Assembly (NCBI GenBank): GCA_000827325.1
Contig: KN832881.1
Span: 1,504,630-1,568,629 of the forward strand
From: Oidiodendron maius Zn
Lineage: Eukaryota > Ascomycota > Leotiomycetes > Myxotrichaceae
Length of the DNA: 64,000 bases
Direction of reading: 5' to 3'
This document shows positions 22,269-34,739 of the stretch, in pieces; position 1 is the first letter of the stretch; each line of letters opens with the position of its first letter. The notes beneath the pieces were generated by a model, which did no database searches, was not told where the DNA came from, and worked only from the letters and a program-made list of their open reading frames with translations. The translations under genes and the position numbers were made by a program.

Positions 22269-25221
22269 ATGCCCCACGCTATCGAGATGCCATCGTTCCT
22301 GTCAGATGACACAGGACCTCCTGTATTATCGCCCAGTCGCCAACCCTTCGACCTTCCCAGTCACATTCGACATTCCTACGAGAAGGTCAATGGGAATGGC
22401 AGGACCTCTTCATATACGTCTGGCAAAGGCAGTGTCGAGGAATCCCGAGATGAGAGTGCGGATGTTGGGCGGCTTCCGGTCAATGGGGACACGCTTAATT
22501 CAAGCCCCAATTCCATTCCACACAGCCGAATGAGTGCGAGCAGTTGGGATCACAGATCTTCTCGCAACGGCAGCACTACCTCGGTCAACGGAGATACCAA
22601 CGGAGTTGCAGAATACGAACGCAAAAGCTCTATCCCGCATAATACATCCATTAGGATGTCAAATGGAGATCGGTCCTCAGGCGCGTTAACTAACGGAGCC
22701 GCCCACTCGACGAATTCTTCATCTGCACAACTAGCAAACAGCGGGAATGATCCTATTAAGAAGATTCCGACACCTCCACTGATGCCTATAGTCCTACCGG
22801 AGACGGCTCCAGCAACATATGCAACTACCATCCTTCCTCCGACTCCGTTACTTGATTCTTCCCCTACTCACGCCGAACCAAAATCACCACATCGATTCTC
22901 ATCTCCTCCCACATATGCTCCACCTCCCATTCCCTGGCAATCAACACCGTCTCCCCCACACCCCGGTGCAAGTACTCTTAAGCATCGACATACCCTGCAG
23001 GTGCCCAAAGCTGGCCCCAGCCGAAACTCTCGTGACGACGATGCATTGTATACCAGTGGGAGATTCTCTCCTACCGGAATATCCGCAGGCGTGAGGCGGG
23101 CTTCCTTGAATCTCACCCGACGTAACACCCAGTCTATCCACTCCAACATTCCTCACGAAGAGATACCCCAAGATGAAGATGCCGCAAGATGGGCAGAGGC
23201 GGTGCGACAGAAACGGGCTAGTAAGAGGAAAAGAAAGGATGAAGAGGATGAGGATCGAGTAGTTGTCGGCACGAAAGTTGATCAGAATCATGTGAACTGG
23301 GTAACAGCATACAACATGCTGACAGGTATTCGATTTACGGTCTCGAGGACAAACGCGAAGCTTGATAGGCCACTCACTGATGCGGATTTCGAGGCCAAGC
23401 ATAAGTTCTCCTTTGACATGTGAGCCCGGCGAGCAGTAACTCTAATGAATGAAACTGACTGTATGCAGCACTGGAAACGAATTAACGCCGTCTGCCAAAT
23501 ACGATTTCAAATTCAAAGACTATGCACCTTGGGTATTCCGACATTTGAGGGCGAAATTTAAGCTCGACCCCGCAGACTATCTAATGTCATTGACGAGTAA
23601 ATACATCCTCTCGGAACTCGGCTCCCCGGGCAAGAGTGGAAGCTTCTTCTATTTCTCTCGGGACTACAAGTACATCATCAAAACTATCCACCATGCGGAG
23701 CACAAATTCCTTCGAAGAATCTTGAAGGAGTATTACGTCCACGTTGAGAACAACCCCAATACTTTGTTGTCGCAATTCTACGGATTACACAGAGTGAAGA
23801 TTCCTTACGGACGAAAAATACACTTCGTGGTAATGAACAATCTCTTCCCTCCGCACCGAGACATACACAAGACTTTTGATCTTAAGGGGTCTACCGTAGG
23901 GCGTGATTTCAAAGAAGAAGATTTAGAGAAGAACCCTCGGGCAACGCTCAAAGATCTGAACTGGCTGCGACGAAACTTGCATCTCGAATTTGGCCCCGAA
24001 AAGAGACGAATATTCTTTGAACAAATGGAACGAGATGTCCACCTTCTCCAACGCCTTAAGATCATGGATTACAGTATGCTGGTTGGGATACACGATCTCC
24101 GAAGGGGTAACGAAGAAAATCTCCGTGACAAAACTCTCCAGGTTTTCCAGCCGGGTGGTGATAATCCCAGCGATGATCTGGCTAGCTTGCCGGAGAGAGA
24201 AAGAAGCATCCTCATGCGGACACCTAGCAAAATTGAAACCGCAAGGAAGGCTCGGGAACTGAGACAGAGTATCAAGCAGGAGAAACCTATTCCACTGGGT
24301 CAGAGTAATTGGAGGATGCCGGATCAGATGGAGGAGAATATGGCGAAGAGGGAATTTACGTTCTACAGTGATGACGGTGGCTTTAGAGCAACTCATGAGG
24401 ATAACAGTCCCGCCGATGAGATCTTCTTCCTGAGCATCATTGATTGCTTGACGCATTATGGGATGGTGAAGAAGTTGGAGCATTTGTGGAGTATGTATCT
24501 CCTCTCTCACTTCACACTTGGGAGACTTAGTGGACGAGAGGAATAAAACTGACAACACACAGAGGGACTTTCCCACGACAAGAAGCTCATCTCCCCGATA
24601 GCTCCCGAGCCGTATGGTGAGCGCTTCATAAAATTCATTGAGGGAATCACCAAGTCTCCGGAGGAGGCAGCCAGAGAGCCACAGCAAGCTGTACCACATG
24701 TCGATTCTCTTGGCATAACCTCTCACTCGCATGCACATTCCCGCCCTGAAACCTTGGGTGAGAGCGCAAAGACGCACCGCAATCAACCAATTATGCCGGC
24801 GGAATCACCCAAATTAGCAACGAATGCGACAAATCAGAGTCATGAGACGGACGGCCTAAAGAGCGAACATAGGAGGGCCGGTCTTGAGGAACCAGAGCCA
24901 AGAGTCCTTTCCACTGTGAGAAGTCCTAGCACTGACCGCTCTGGCAACCCACAAGGGCAGACACTTCCTGTGGTAGAGGAGTTAGGAGAATCTTCCAGTC
25001 TAGGAGGCAAAAGCGGTTGTAGCCGCGAAAGAGATGACCAATCACTGACTCCGACGAATGACCTAGAGGAGCGGAGACCAGTCACTCCAATGAAGGATTT
25101 CAGTCCGAATAGGTCGGGAATAAGGGTGGTCGCCAGATCCAGCTTGGATAAGGAGCTGCCTCCGCTCCCGCAGGTCGAAAGCCCCATGGAGATGCGAAGC
25201 GAGGAGAGCGTCCTCCCTTAA
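22269..25221 (+). CDS. MSS4: phosphatidylinositol-4-phosphate 5-kinase (MSS4/its3 type)
   Basis: Phosphorylates PI4P to PI(4,5)P2 at the plasma membrane, which drives actin organisation, endocytosis and cell-wall signalling. Exons are 22269-23419, 23469-24490 and 24563-25221 (introns 49 and 72 nt), giving 943 aa. The N-terminal 350 residues are disordered and serine/proline rich. The kinase core then starts with DITGNELTPS (assembled across intron 1), followed by the glycine-rich loop SPGKSGSFFYFS, the ATP-binding lysine in YIIKTI, FDLKGSTVGR, MDYSMLVGIHDL and IDCLTHYGMVKKLEH. Intron 2 falls in the codon completing WKGLSHD. The tail after EGITKSPEEA is disordered. The ATG at 22269 follows an in-frame TAG at 22242; an ATG at 22287 is the alternative. 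Confidence 0.93.
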
Positions 25222-25842
25222 TTGCCATCGCGCATAAAGACACAAGTATACCAGCAACAGGTGTTTGGAGGAGCAAATCGGGTAGCATCATGATACCATT
25301 CCATCTAGCGGGCGCGATTGTCCGCAATTTCCCTCCGTTCGTTTCCTTTTCATCACCGAAATCACAAACAAACTCTACTAGTCGAGGCTCTCTTTACAAT
25401 AACGAATTTCCTTGTGTTGGACTATTAGGCATTGTAGATAGACAAGGTAGATTGTGGGACCCGTTCTTGGTCTACAGAGGACCTTCAGCATGTGGGCGAG
25501 TAGGACAGGGTCTCTTGTACGCTAGAGTCGTGAATTGATAGAAGCTTAAGGAATCAGTTAGTTCCAAACTTCTTCTGTTGCAATTTGTAATGTATTTATT
25601 CAATTCCAGCAGTAATATACTCGTAAGGGATTTTGGGATTTGTGACGCGAGATCAGAAAATGGGACAAACGGAAAAGGGGATCGTCTCGCTTATTTTATT
25701 CACCCTTTCGGTCGACTTGTATTCCTCTTAACGTTAGAAAAGAAACTAACACCATCAAGACAACAAGCTTGGATTATACACTCTGAATAACGCCCGACCG
25801 TTCAATACACCGAAATCACGAACCAAACAAATACGAGAAAAT
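25222..25842. other. intergenic 620 nt
   Basis: This holds the 3' side of the PIP kinase gene and the promoter side of the next plus-strand gene. I see nothing else. Confidence 0.5.
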
Positions 25843-27171
25843 ATGGCTAAATATTCAGGTGAGTTACTCTTTTGTCCCTTCTATTTCACCTCAAGTCGTA
25901 TGCACGGTGTAAACCGTCCCAATTTGACAGCATCTCTTCTTTTGGCTTACAATAGAATGATACTGGTCCGAAGAGTAGAACCTTTACAAATCAATGAGCT
26001 AGTTGCCGCTGCGGCAGGAGATACTTTAATTATGGAGCACAACGACCCACCCGACACTCCAATGGAGCAGGACACGATCTTGTTAGATGTTCAGATTCAG
26101 AAAGCTCACTCCGCCACAGCTGAGTCTGTTGCCATTGCACCAGAAGACACTCAGATGATAGAGCAAGATACGCCCTTGCAAGCAGCCCAGATTGAGAATG
26201 CCCTGATCCAATACGATGGAGCTGGAAGCTCCGATCCCTCTAGCGGTCCTGCTGAAGATGAATCTGGAGCTGAGAATGCGGATACAATTGCTCTAAGAAA
26301 GGCAGTCGCCACGGAGACTGCTGAGTGGGCACAAATGGTTCGTCAGCAGAAGATGGCCCGCTTGGAGACTCAGAAGATGGGTAATCGTGAGGGCAGTAGC
26401 AGCAGCAGTTATGATGAATTCACTCCCGCCCTGCTTTTCTGTAAGGACAAGGCCGCCAGGCCGGAGAGCACAGCGAAAAATGGAGGAATTTCTAGCCCCA
26501 ATGTCAATGGTATGTTCATCTAGACAGGTGTGTACATCTACTTATGTATAGAAGCAGGTCCAGCCAAGCCCAATGCTACCGATAAGCCGCAGACCCTAAG
26601 ACATAAGCTCTCCTCTTCATTTAAGCGTCTCCTCGCAGAGAACCTCGTAGGCAAGGAAATGCAGGCTTCGATCACTCAACTGCACTTTCAGCTGAATAAA
26701 ATTGAAGAGCTCGTGATTCAACACCGGGAAAATACTTTTACCGGTGAGGATATAATGGATGCCATCATGAAGCTCACGCAAGCCGTTCTAAGAGTGGAGA
26801 GGAAGCTTCCCGATCAGAAAGCATCTCCTTCCAAAGGCAATAATGCTAATACGACTGGTAGCATTAAGAACTCTACCAAATCCCTTCACGCAAATAGGAA
26901 GACAGATAGCCCTAATAAACGGCCTCGTTTCTCAAACAGCAGCACCAGCAGCTCGGTCCAGGAGCCAGCTGATGTGATTGTAAGCGAACGTGCCGCAAGA
27001 GCTCAGGGAGTTCCAAAATTTGCCACTCACCGTGAAGCCTGTCAGTCAGTTAAAATCGAAGAGCTTGAAGAAGAGAATGAAAATCTGCTTGCTCGTATTA
27101 AACATCTGGAGAAGCAAGTTAACGACAGATCATCCAGCGTTCGCGGACACAGCCGTATCGCTTCTCGTTGA
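25843..27171 (+). CDS. unrecognised acidic protein with C-terminal coiled coil
   Basis: I do not recognise this family. The proposed exons are 25843-25858, 25931-26509 and 26558-27171, giving 402 aa. Intron 2 (48 nt, GTATGT...AGCAG) is required because frames change. Intron 1 (72 nt, perfect GTGAGT donor) is a multiple of three without a stop, so a 426-aa reading without it is possible. The first half is rich in E, D, A and Q, with repeated MEQDT/IEQDT-like phrases. The middle has an amphipathic stretch (LLAENLVGKEMQASITQLHF, then LNKIEELVIQH). A basic, serine-rich region follows (SPNKRPRF may be a nuclear signal), and the last 40 residues have strong heptad character (IEELEEENENLLARIKHLEK). 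Length, splice consensus and codon use make it likely real; cellular role unknown. Confidence 0.65.
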
Positions 27172-27861
27172 AGGCCCGGGCGAGAATTAGAGGACATCAA
27201 TTGAAAGTGATAGTCAGAGGATAATAATATGGACAGGAAAGTGAAGTCGCAAACGAGTGACGTGGTGAGGAATGGTTTGGTCTTAACATCTTCCTATCAG
27301 GATCCCAGTTCGGTTGATGCTCATTACAGAGACTGAATAAGAAACTTATATTCGATTAATACTTCTGCAAGCGAAGTAGAAGATATTTCAATACACAAAT
27401 GCTGATGTGGAAGGAGGAACTTGACGTGAGGTGAACGGGGAACGTAGATTTCGCTGCAATACAGAATTCACTTTGAACTCTGGGTGCTAATAAGTCCTCC
27501 TTTTTTTCTGGACTCTACGCTGCTCCTTGCATGTGAGCCAGTATATGGGACAAAGGGAAATAGGCACTCGTACGTCGTATTTGACGGAGCTTGAGGGTAT
27601 AGGCCATAGAAGAATGGGCAACTGTTACATCATTTAGCTAAACTCAACGTCGCTTAATATGGTATTAAGCGTTATGGTTCTCATTCAGAGAGTAAAATAT
27701 TCAGCTCTTGCAAATCAACAAAAAAACGTAGAATAGAGCATGGTCCACGCACGGTTTTATCCCCTGAACTCCCAGTCATGCCATCCGAACTCCATAGCAG
27801 CAAGTCTTGTACATCTCCCAGAGCGAAACAAACCCATTAAGAGACTTGCGAGACCAAGAAG
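27172..27861. other. intergenic 690 nt between convergent genes
   Basis: This is the space between the 3' ends of two genes facing each other, so it should hold both transcript ends. I see no coding sequence. Confidence 0.5.
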
Positions 27862-29190
27862 CTAAGCAGCACCTCTCGGCTTAGCTTTCGCCTTGGCTTT
27901 CTCTTTCTTCTCCTCCTTCATCTTCTTCTTCTTCTCCTCGTTCTTCTCTTCGTTCTTGCGCTTGAGATTTTGGATCTGCTCCTCCGTCTTCGGGATTGGC
28001 TTGAAAAAGCCTTCTAATCTGGCCTGCTGGCTGGTTTTCAGGTTCTTCGACAGTCTCGCAGCCCCAGCTCTGACGCGGTCCTCACTGAAGCCTTTCTCAA
28101 CGACAAGGAATTGGACTAGGCCATCGACGTCAGGAGCATCCCACTTGAACTCACAATCTGGGTGGTCTGCGGGCCGAACGTCTGGGTTGAAGAAGAGCTC
28201 CCGAGCATCAACATATGGCCAGTCAGCTGGCAGGGTCAATTTGGACTTTCCCGAGTCGATCGACTCGACGATCTTCTCCAGGCTGCCATATTCACGGATG
28301 AGCTTTAAGGCCGTGTGCGGGCCGACCTTAGGGATCGGGTCAAGATAATCACAGCCTAATAAAATGCAGAGGTCTACAAACTGTGTTGTATTAGTGAAGC
28401 TGCTGGATAAGTCTGGTAGAAGACATACCTGCTTGCGGTCCATGTCCAAGCCGGCCAGCACCTTATCAAGGAATATTTCTTGGATAGGTTCTTTGCGTTG
28501 CTCACTAAAGGTGAGATGTCGCAGAAGAATAGGAGAATCAAAGCACAGCGTATCCATATCCTCACTAGCAGCTGCGTAAACCTTCCCAGCCCTCGCTAGG
28601 ACGGCACACTGCGCCTCTGCTTCCGTCGGGGCAATGATATATGGGATGCCCATCAACTTGAGCAAGCGCTGGCATTCATCATTGTGCTCCCTCGTGACCC
28701 TAACCGTCCTCCTAGAAAACTTCTCAACATCATCTGCTGTGCCTGTCTCCTTTGCCTCTTCGAGTCCCTCTGTAGCCTCTGCTTTGCGCTGGAAACGCTT
28801 AGCTAGTTCCCCGCTCTTAAGCTTCGGCGGCGCTCCATCAAAGACGTAGACTGGTTTAATACCATTATCGACAATGCGCAGGGTACGGTAGAACATGCCC
28901 ATAAGGTGGGAGGTAGTCTCGCCATCTTCGTTGGTGAGCATCTCTCCGCCAGAGCGGACAGCGATCAAGAAACTATAGATAGACATAGACCTGCATTCCT
29001 TAGCTGAATAAAATAAAGAGATGGAATTTATTCCTACGCATCCTGCATATGGTCAGACAGCGACTGAGTTTGAGAGCAGGAACAAACTTACAATTGCGAC
29101 CTTGCGCCCAAAGTGGTTCTTGATTTCGCCTTCTTTAAAGGCATCCGGGCACTCCTCCTTAATTATGGAGAAGAGTTGCTTGATACCCAT
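27862..29190 (-). CDS. FEN1: flap endonuclease 1 (FEN1/Rad27)
   Basis: Removes 5' flaps during Okazaki-fragment maturation and base-excision repair in the nucleus. Exons are 29190-29092, a 5-nt microexon 29042-29038, 28990-28429 and 28380-27862 (introns 49, 47 and 48 nt), giving 394 aa. The N domain starts [18 protein letters not shown] and reads [19 protein letters not shown] across the microexon, which supplies D34, the conserved metal-binding aspartate. The I domain has [26 protein letters not shown] and [10 protein letters not shown], then [17 protein letters not shown] of the helix-hairpin region. A canonical PCNA-binding box, QARLEGFF, is at about residues 341-348, followed by a lysine/glutamate-rich tail. 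The third intron is 48 nt, in frame and stop-free; removing it restores [13 protein letters not shown]. The gene is divergent from glutaryl-CoA dehydrogenase. Confidence 0.95.
29038..29042 (-). other. 5-nt microexon of FEN1
   Basis: On the minus strand the order is GTCGCAATT, donor GTAAGT, a 49-nt intron ending ATATGCAG, then GATGC, then donor GTAGGA, a 47-nt intron ending AATGCAG, then GTCTATG. Only inclusion of GATGC gives GAT-GCG-TCT-ATG (D-A-S-M), matching the invariant FEN1 sequence and keeping frame. Confidence 0.85.
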
Positions 29191-29632
29191 TTCTGCGGTA
29201 GTCTCTGTTTTCAGCCTCTCGTTGTTGCGTTGTTGAGGAGTTTTTGGTTCGCTCTGGCGCTGAGGATTATAGAAGACGCGAGGTGACGTGAGGAAGCGCG
29301 GTCATCTCGCGTTGAGTGTTCAGGCAAGGACTGAAGCGCCAGTATCCCACGTGAGGGACCGATAGATGGACCTTCATACTCTCATCCCGGAAATCTCGTC
29401 CTGTTACTTTTGGATTTCTGTATGTTATTCCTGTATGCATCTCAGCGAGCCCTTCGACGCCACAGGATCAATCATTGAGTCTTGAAGTCACGAGATTCAA
29501 TGCTCGATACCCGAATACCTCGGAGCGGATAATCCCATAGCCCTGATGCGGGGCTAACACTGCAAGAGTATAAAATCTGGCCAGGGGCCTTGAGAGGTTC
29601 TTTTGAGACGTACGACTCTAGAGCAATTCTTC
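29191..29632. promoter_or_regulatory. shared divergent promoter, FEN1 / glutaryl-CoA dehydrogenase
   Basis: A 442-nt region lies between two head-to-head genes. A TATAAA sequence lies at 29569-29574, 59 nt before the dehydrogenase ATG. I see no recognisable site for cell-cycle control on the FEN1 side, though I could not search systematically. Confidence 0.5.
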
Positions 29633-31051
29633 ATGATGTATAGATCTCTAATACGGACTTCTACAAGGCAATTGGCCTCTGCCGCCCGTCCGGGAACGGT
29701 CCGAAGCTACGCATCGACTGCCTCGCAACCATTCGATTGGGAAGACCCGTTAGGATCGCACAACCTTTTCACGGAAGAGGAGATAGCAATTCGCGACACA
29801 GCAGAGGCGTACTGCCAGGAGCGTATGCTTCCCAGGGTTCTACGTGAGTCAATTGTAAAGATGGGAGAAGGGAGCTAATAATTTCCCAGAGGCATACCGA
29901 GATGAGTACTATGACAAGAAGATCCTCGAGGAGATGGGCGAACTCGGCCTGCTTGGAGCTACGATTAAGGGATACGGTTGTGCCGGAGTATCGAATGTTG
30001 CATCGGGCCTCATCACGAAAGCTGTCGAGCGAGTCGATTCCGGGTATAGATCTGGGATGTCTGTCCAGTCGTCCCTGGCGATGGGTGGAATCGAGGAGTT
30101 TGGTACACAGGAGCTGAAGGACAGATTACTTCCAGAGATGGCCAAGGGAAAGTTGCTCGGGGCTTTTGGTCTTACGGAACCCAATCATGGAAGTGACCCT
30201 GGGTCCATGGAGACTACTGCGAAACCGCATCCTACAAAGAAGGGATACCTGTCAATATCAGGGTCAAAGACATGGATCACGAACTCTCCTATCGCGGATG
30301 TGTTGTTAGTCTGGGCGAAGTACAGCGAGACTGGAAAGATTAGGGGGTTTGTGATCGAGAGAAAGGATTGCCCGCCAGGCACATTGGAGACGCCCGCAAT
30401 CAAGAACAAGACTGGTCTTCGTGCATCTCTTACTGGCATGATCCATCTGGATGCGTGCCCAGTACCGGAAGCGAATATGTTTCCGGATGTGGAGGGCTTG
30501 AGAGGCCCCTTCGCATGCCTGAACAGCGCCCGGTATGGGATTGCTTGGGGAGTGATGGGGGCTTTGGAAGACTGCATTACCCGGACCAGGGCATACGCTC
30601 TGGAGCGGAAGCAGTTCAAAGGGAACCCCCTCGCCAAGTACCAGCTGGTGCAGAAGAAGCTGGCCGACGCAGCAACAGACGCCGCCTTCGGGACGCTAGC
30701 CGCCATCCAGGTCGGGCGGCTCAAGGATGATGGCAAAACTGCGCCCGAGATGATCAGCATGATCAAGCGGCAGAACTGCGACAAGGCTCTCAGCAATGCT
30801 CGAGTGCTGCAGGAGGTGTTTGGTGGCAATGCCGTAAGCGACGAGTACAGCATCGGGAGGCATGTGGCGAATCTCTTCGTGACTCAAACCTATGAGGGGC
30901 AGAGCGACATTCACAGTGAGTCTGCGATTTTATTTTTTTTTTAGAGATAAATCTCCGGTTTCATTGGAGTGGCGAAATGGATTGGGAATGCTGACATATA
31001 GCAGGTCTAATCTTAGGGCGGGCCATCACGGGCATCCAGGCGTTTGTGTAG
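29633..31051 (+). CDS. GCDH: glutaryl-CoA dehydrogenase, mitochondrial
   Basis: An FAD enzyme that oxidises and decarboxylates glutaryl-CoA to crotonyl-CoA in lysine and tryptophan breakdown. Exons are 29633-29843, 29890-30915 and 31005-31051 (introns 46 and 89 nt), giving 427 aa. The N-terminus (MMYRSLIRTSTRQLASAARP) is basic and serine-rich, as expected for a mitochondrial presequence. Family motifs in order: DWEDPLGSHNLFTEEE, FGLTEPNHGSDPGSMET (flavin contact), GSKTWITNSPIADVL, RTRAYALERKQF, and NLFVTQTYEGQSDIHS, where the glutamate of YEG is the expected catalytic base. The last exon supplies LILGRAITGIQAFV, which is very close to the human protein end and separates this from other acyl-CoA dehydrogenases. 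The open frame reaches upstream to a TTG, so I start at the ATG pair 29633/29636. Confidence 0.95.
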
Positions 31052-32136
31052 CGTTGTAGATACCTCTGGGATAGAATGCATGGGTGGAGTCGTACGTAGC
31101 TGAGTTTGAGATGTGGATAGGGCTGAGAAGCCTGGTACGTGCAAGTTGATGATCCATGAAAGGGGGGGCTTTCATGCCCTGCAGGTACCACGAAGTGTGC
31201 TCACCTGGGCATCATCCGGGCGGCCTCGGGGTCTCTGGATCGGCGCCGGCTTGCGTTCTGGAGATGGAGCCTTTCTCGTTGATGTCGTCGCAGCTGGGTC
31301 GAGAATTCAAGCGCCCATACGTCATGTCATGATTGGGGAGGGGCCAGGGGGAGGGGGGGGATGATGATGGGAAGGCCGGTAACTACAGTGTACATACCAC
31401 TACCCTGGGCTGATGGGGGCGTGGAGGCAGGTGTGTCGTGTTGTCGTGGTGAGAGAGATGCAATAAAGTGCATGCAATAAATGTACTGTATATACTGAAG
31501 ATAGACGAATATCCATAACTCTTATCCTCAAGGATATATGCAGTCTATGTAATCGGGGGCCCGGCTCATTCACTCTGGGCCCCCGTGAGTATCCAGGGTG
31601 ATGGTTGGCGTAGTCATCTCTTTGGCTCATTCCACCGACGTTGGTCGGGTTCACGGCGGCGGCGGGCGGGACGCTTCTTTCTTTCTTTCCCTCCCTCTCG
31701 CTCTCGTAGAAGGATTTCTTGATCGTCTTGTCTCCCTCTCACTCTTCCACTACACACACTCCACCTGACAAACACCCAACCCTCCCTCTCCACGCCCACG
31801 CCCACACACACGCACCCTCGTCATCTTCCTTCCTCACTGTCCACTGTGTGTCTTTTCTCCGTTTGTCTCTCGTCCCCTTCCTCTTCCTCTCCCTCACTGT
31901 CCCTCTCTATCCTGGCGCCTCGCTCGCACGCTCCCTCCCTCTCGCCCACTCTCCCCCCCCCCGTCGTCGCCATAGCCGCTCGCGTGTGCCGTTAGCGTCT
32001 AACTTGAGTTGACAGAACCTTCGATCCCACTTGACTGCGCCCTCGACTCCATAGTCCTCGATCTCCCCCTTCCATCCTCCACGAACCATTCACATACTCC
32101 CTCTCCACCCCCGACCTCCTCTCACCACATATCAAC
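31052..32136 (+). promoter_or_regulatory. promoter and long pyrimidine-rich leader of the E2 gene
   Basis: The 1.1 kb before the UBC4-type gene contains no supported gene. From about 31675 to 32110 the plus strand is strongly C/T-rich, a feature of promoters and 5' leaders of strongly and constitutively expressed fungal genes. The left part includes the 3' side of glutaryl-CoA dehydrogenase. Confidence 0.55.
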
Positions 32137-33015
<879 letters not shown>

Positions 33016-33924
33016 CCACGCTTCCCTTTACCTCGATGGATGGTGTGAATGGGATGGATTTTCCTACTCTCGATCGCGTTAACGAATTAGCTGGCGTCAA
33101 TACTGAAACTATGGATGGACCTGTTTTTACTTTTACCCTGGGGCCTGGCGGTGGTGGCTGAGCGTGGTGCTGCGCCGTTGTGCTTCATGAATACAGTGGC
33201 CGTTAGCCGGGGATGCATATTGCTGGAGGCGTGGAGATGACATCGGGAGGGCAGAATGGAACGGAATAGAGATCATATTGCATTTCAATGGGCTGTGTTC
33301 TTCGAGATGCCTCGTTTTCCTTCATCCCAGCTCTGTTACACACTAATCTAATGCATATGAGGTCCCTGCTTGCGTGGGTTGTCTTGATTCGATGCGCGTT
33401 GCAGGTTGTATATGTGTTATCCATGTGATTGGCGACTCTTAATTCCCCCACGCCAATGCCAATCTCCTTCGATATCAATCGCACGGGTTGTGTTGAACAT
33501 GTGATGTATTGTTGGGTTTCTGTAATTGCTGGCTGTTCCAGCTGACCTTTGGATGGGATACAATCCTCTTCAGGGCGTGATGCAGCTCATAGGGTGGACG
33601 GCGGATATGTATGCATGTATTCTAATTTTCACCGATATGTCTCTAACCTAAATATATCAATATTGGCTGTTGTTTTATCTTTCCTGGAGTTCCATAGCTT
33701 TGAGGGAGTACGGTTGGTAAAATGGGTATAAAAGTAATATCAATCTAGGATACTTTTTTTAATGGAACAATACCAAAATATAAATATGCACTTCTCATCA
33801 GCGAAAGCAGTTTCTATAAGTTGTATTCTCTATCCTCACGCCCCTAAAGTAGTATTTTACTTACCTTATAAGAGCGATAGGTTGTAACTGCACACTGTAG
33901 GTGGAATTGTTTGTCTAGAAGACT

Positions 33925-33950
33925 CCCCCCCCCGGCCCCCCCCCCCCGGC
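33925..33950. repeat. C/G homopolymer tract
   Basis: Runs of 9 and 12 C separated by GG make up a 26-nt tract of only C and G in otherwise AT-leaning sequence. The exact length may be unreliable because of sequencing or assembly. Confidence 0.8.
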
Positions 33951-34493
33951 ACCCCAAACCAGTGTAATATTCACTTCCCTGTATCACCATCTCAACTTGA
34001 TATTCCAAATTAAGCAATTTCCTCTCGCCAAAAGGGCAAACAGAGTACGATGTGGCCGCCTGGCTTGCCGGCACGAAATAAGACTTGAGTCCATGCCATA
34101 CCCTAGGGACACCTTGTACCAATCGGATTGCTCAGATCGCTCGTTTGGCTAGGAATATTGGGAGAACACCCGCGGATCGTGGTAAAGCCCATAGCAACGA
34201 TTATGCCTAATTTAATTTTATCGCCTATCGAGGCCCGCGGCACTCTTTTACGTAGCTGATAACTTTGTGTTGATAATTTTGTTATGGGCCGGAGATGAGA
34301 AATAGAGTACATATCCAGGGCAGTAAAATCTTGTATGCGCATGTCACCACTTTTCCGCAGCATAATATGCAGATTTGTTAACGCTATCGCCTATAATACC
34401 TCTGGGATTTACAGACCGTTTTTTTACAGCGAGCTGGCCGCGGCCACTCCCTTAGATCAGTACGGGGAGAAGATATGTGCATGAGTAAAGAGG

Positions 34494-34739
34494 ATGATGG
34501 GAAGCTCCTCCGCTCCCATCTCCACGCACTCTAGCCCCAAGCAGACCAGGAATTTAAACGCCAAATCACTTCGTCGCCATCGTTCGCAGGCTCAAAAAAC
34601 ATGGGAAACTTGGGCTATGCTCCGCACTCGAATTGGGAGGCCGGAAGGTTTAGCTATCCATACCAGAACGAGACAGGATGAAAGAAATTATTACCGTTAT
34701 TGTGAGCATTGTCGATGTGGCACCGGCTGTCGTTTATAG
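34494..34739 (+). pseudogene. possible relic of a hAT transposase N-terminus
   Basis: The conceptual peptide contains TWETWAMLRTRIG and then NYYRYCEHCRCGTGCR. This resembles the W...YYCKYC BED-type zinc-finger start of fungal hAT transposases, but it is short and has no transposase core downstream. This is pattern recognition only; it could be coincidence. Confidence 0.2.

Noticed and set aside
23923-24786. 287-codon minus-strand open frame
   Set aside because: It lies antisense to the conserved kinase core of the PIP kinase gene and encodes no recognisable domain; it is a shadow frame.
33925-33950. C-run as a possible G-quadruplex
   Set aside because: It could fold as a G-rich strand, but it has only two long runs with a GG interruption and its length may be a sequencing artefact. 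It is noted as a repeat only.
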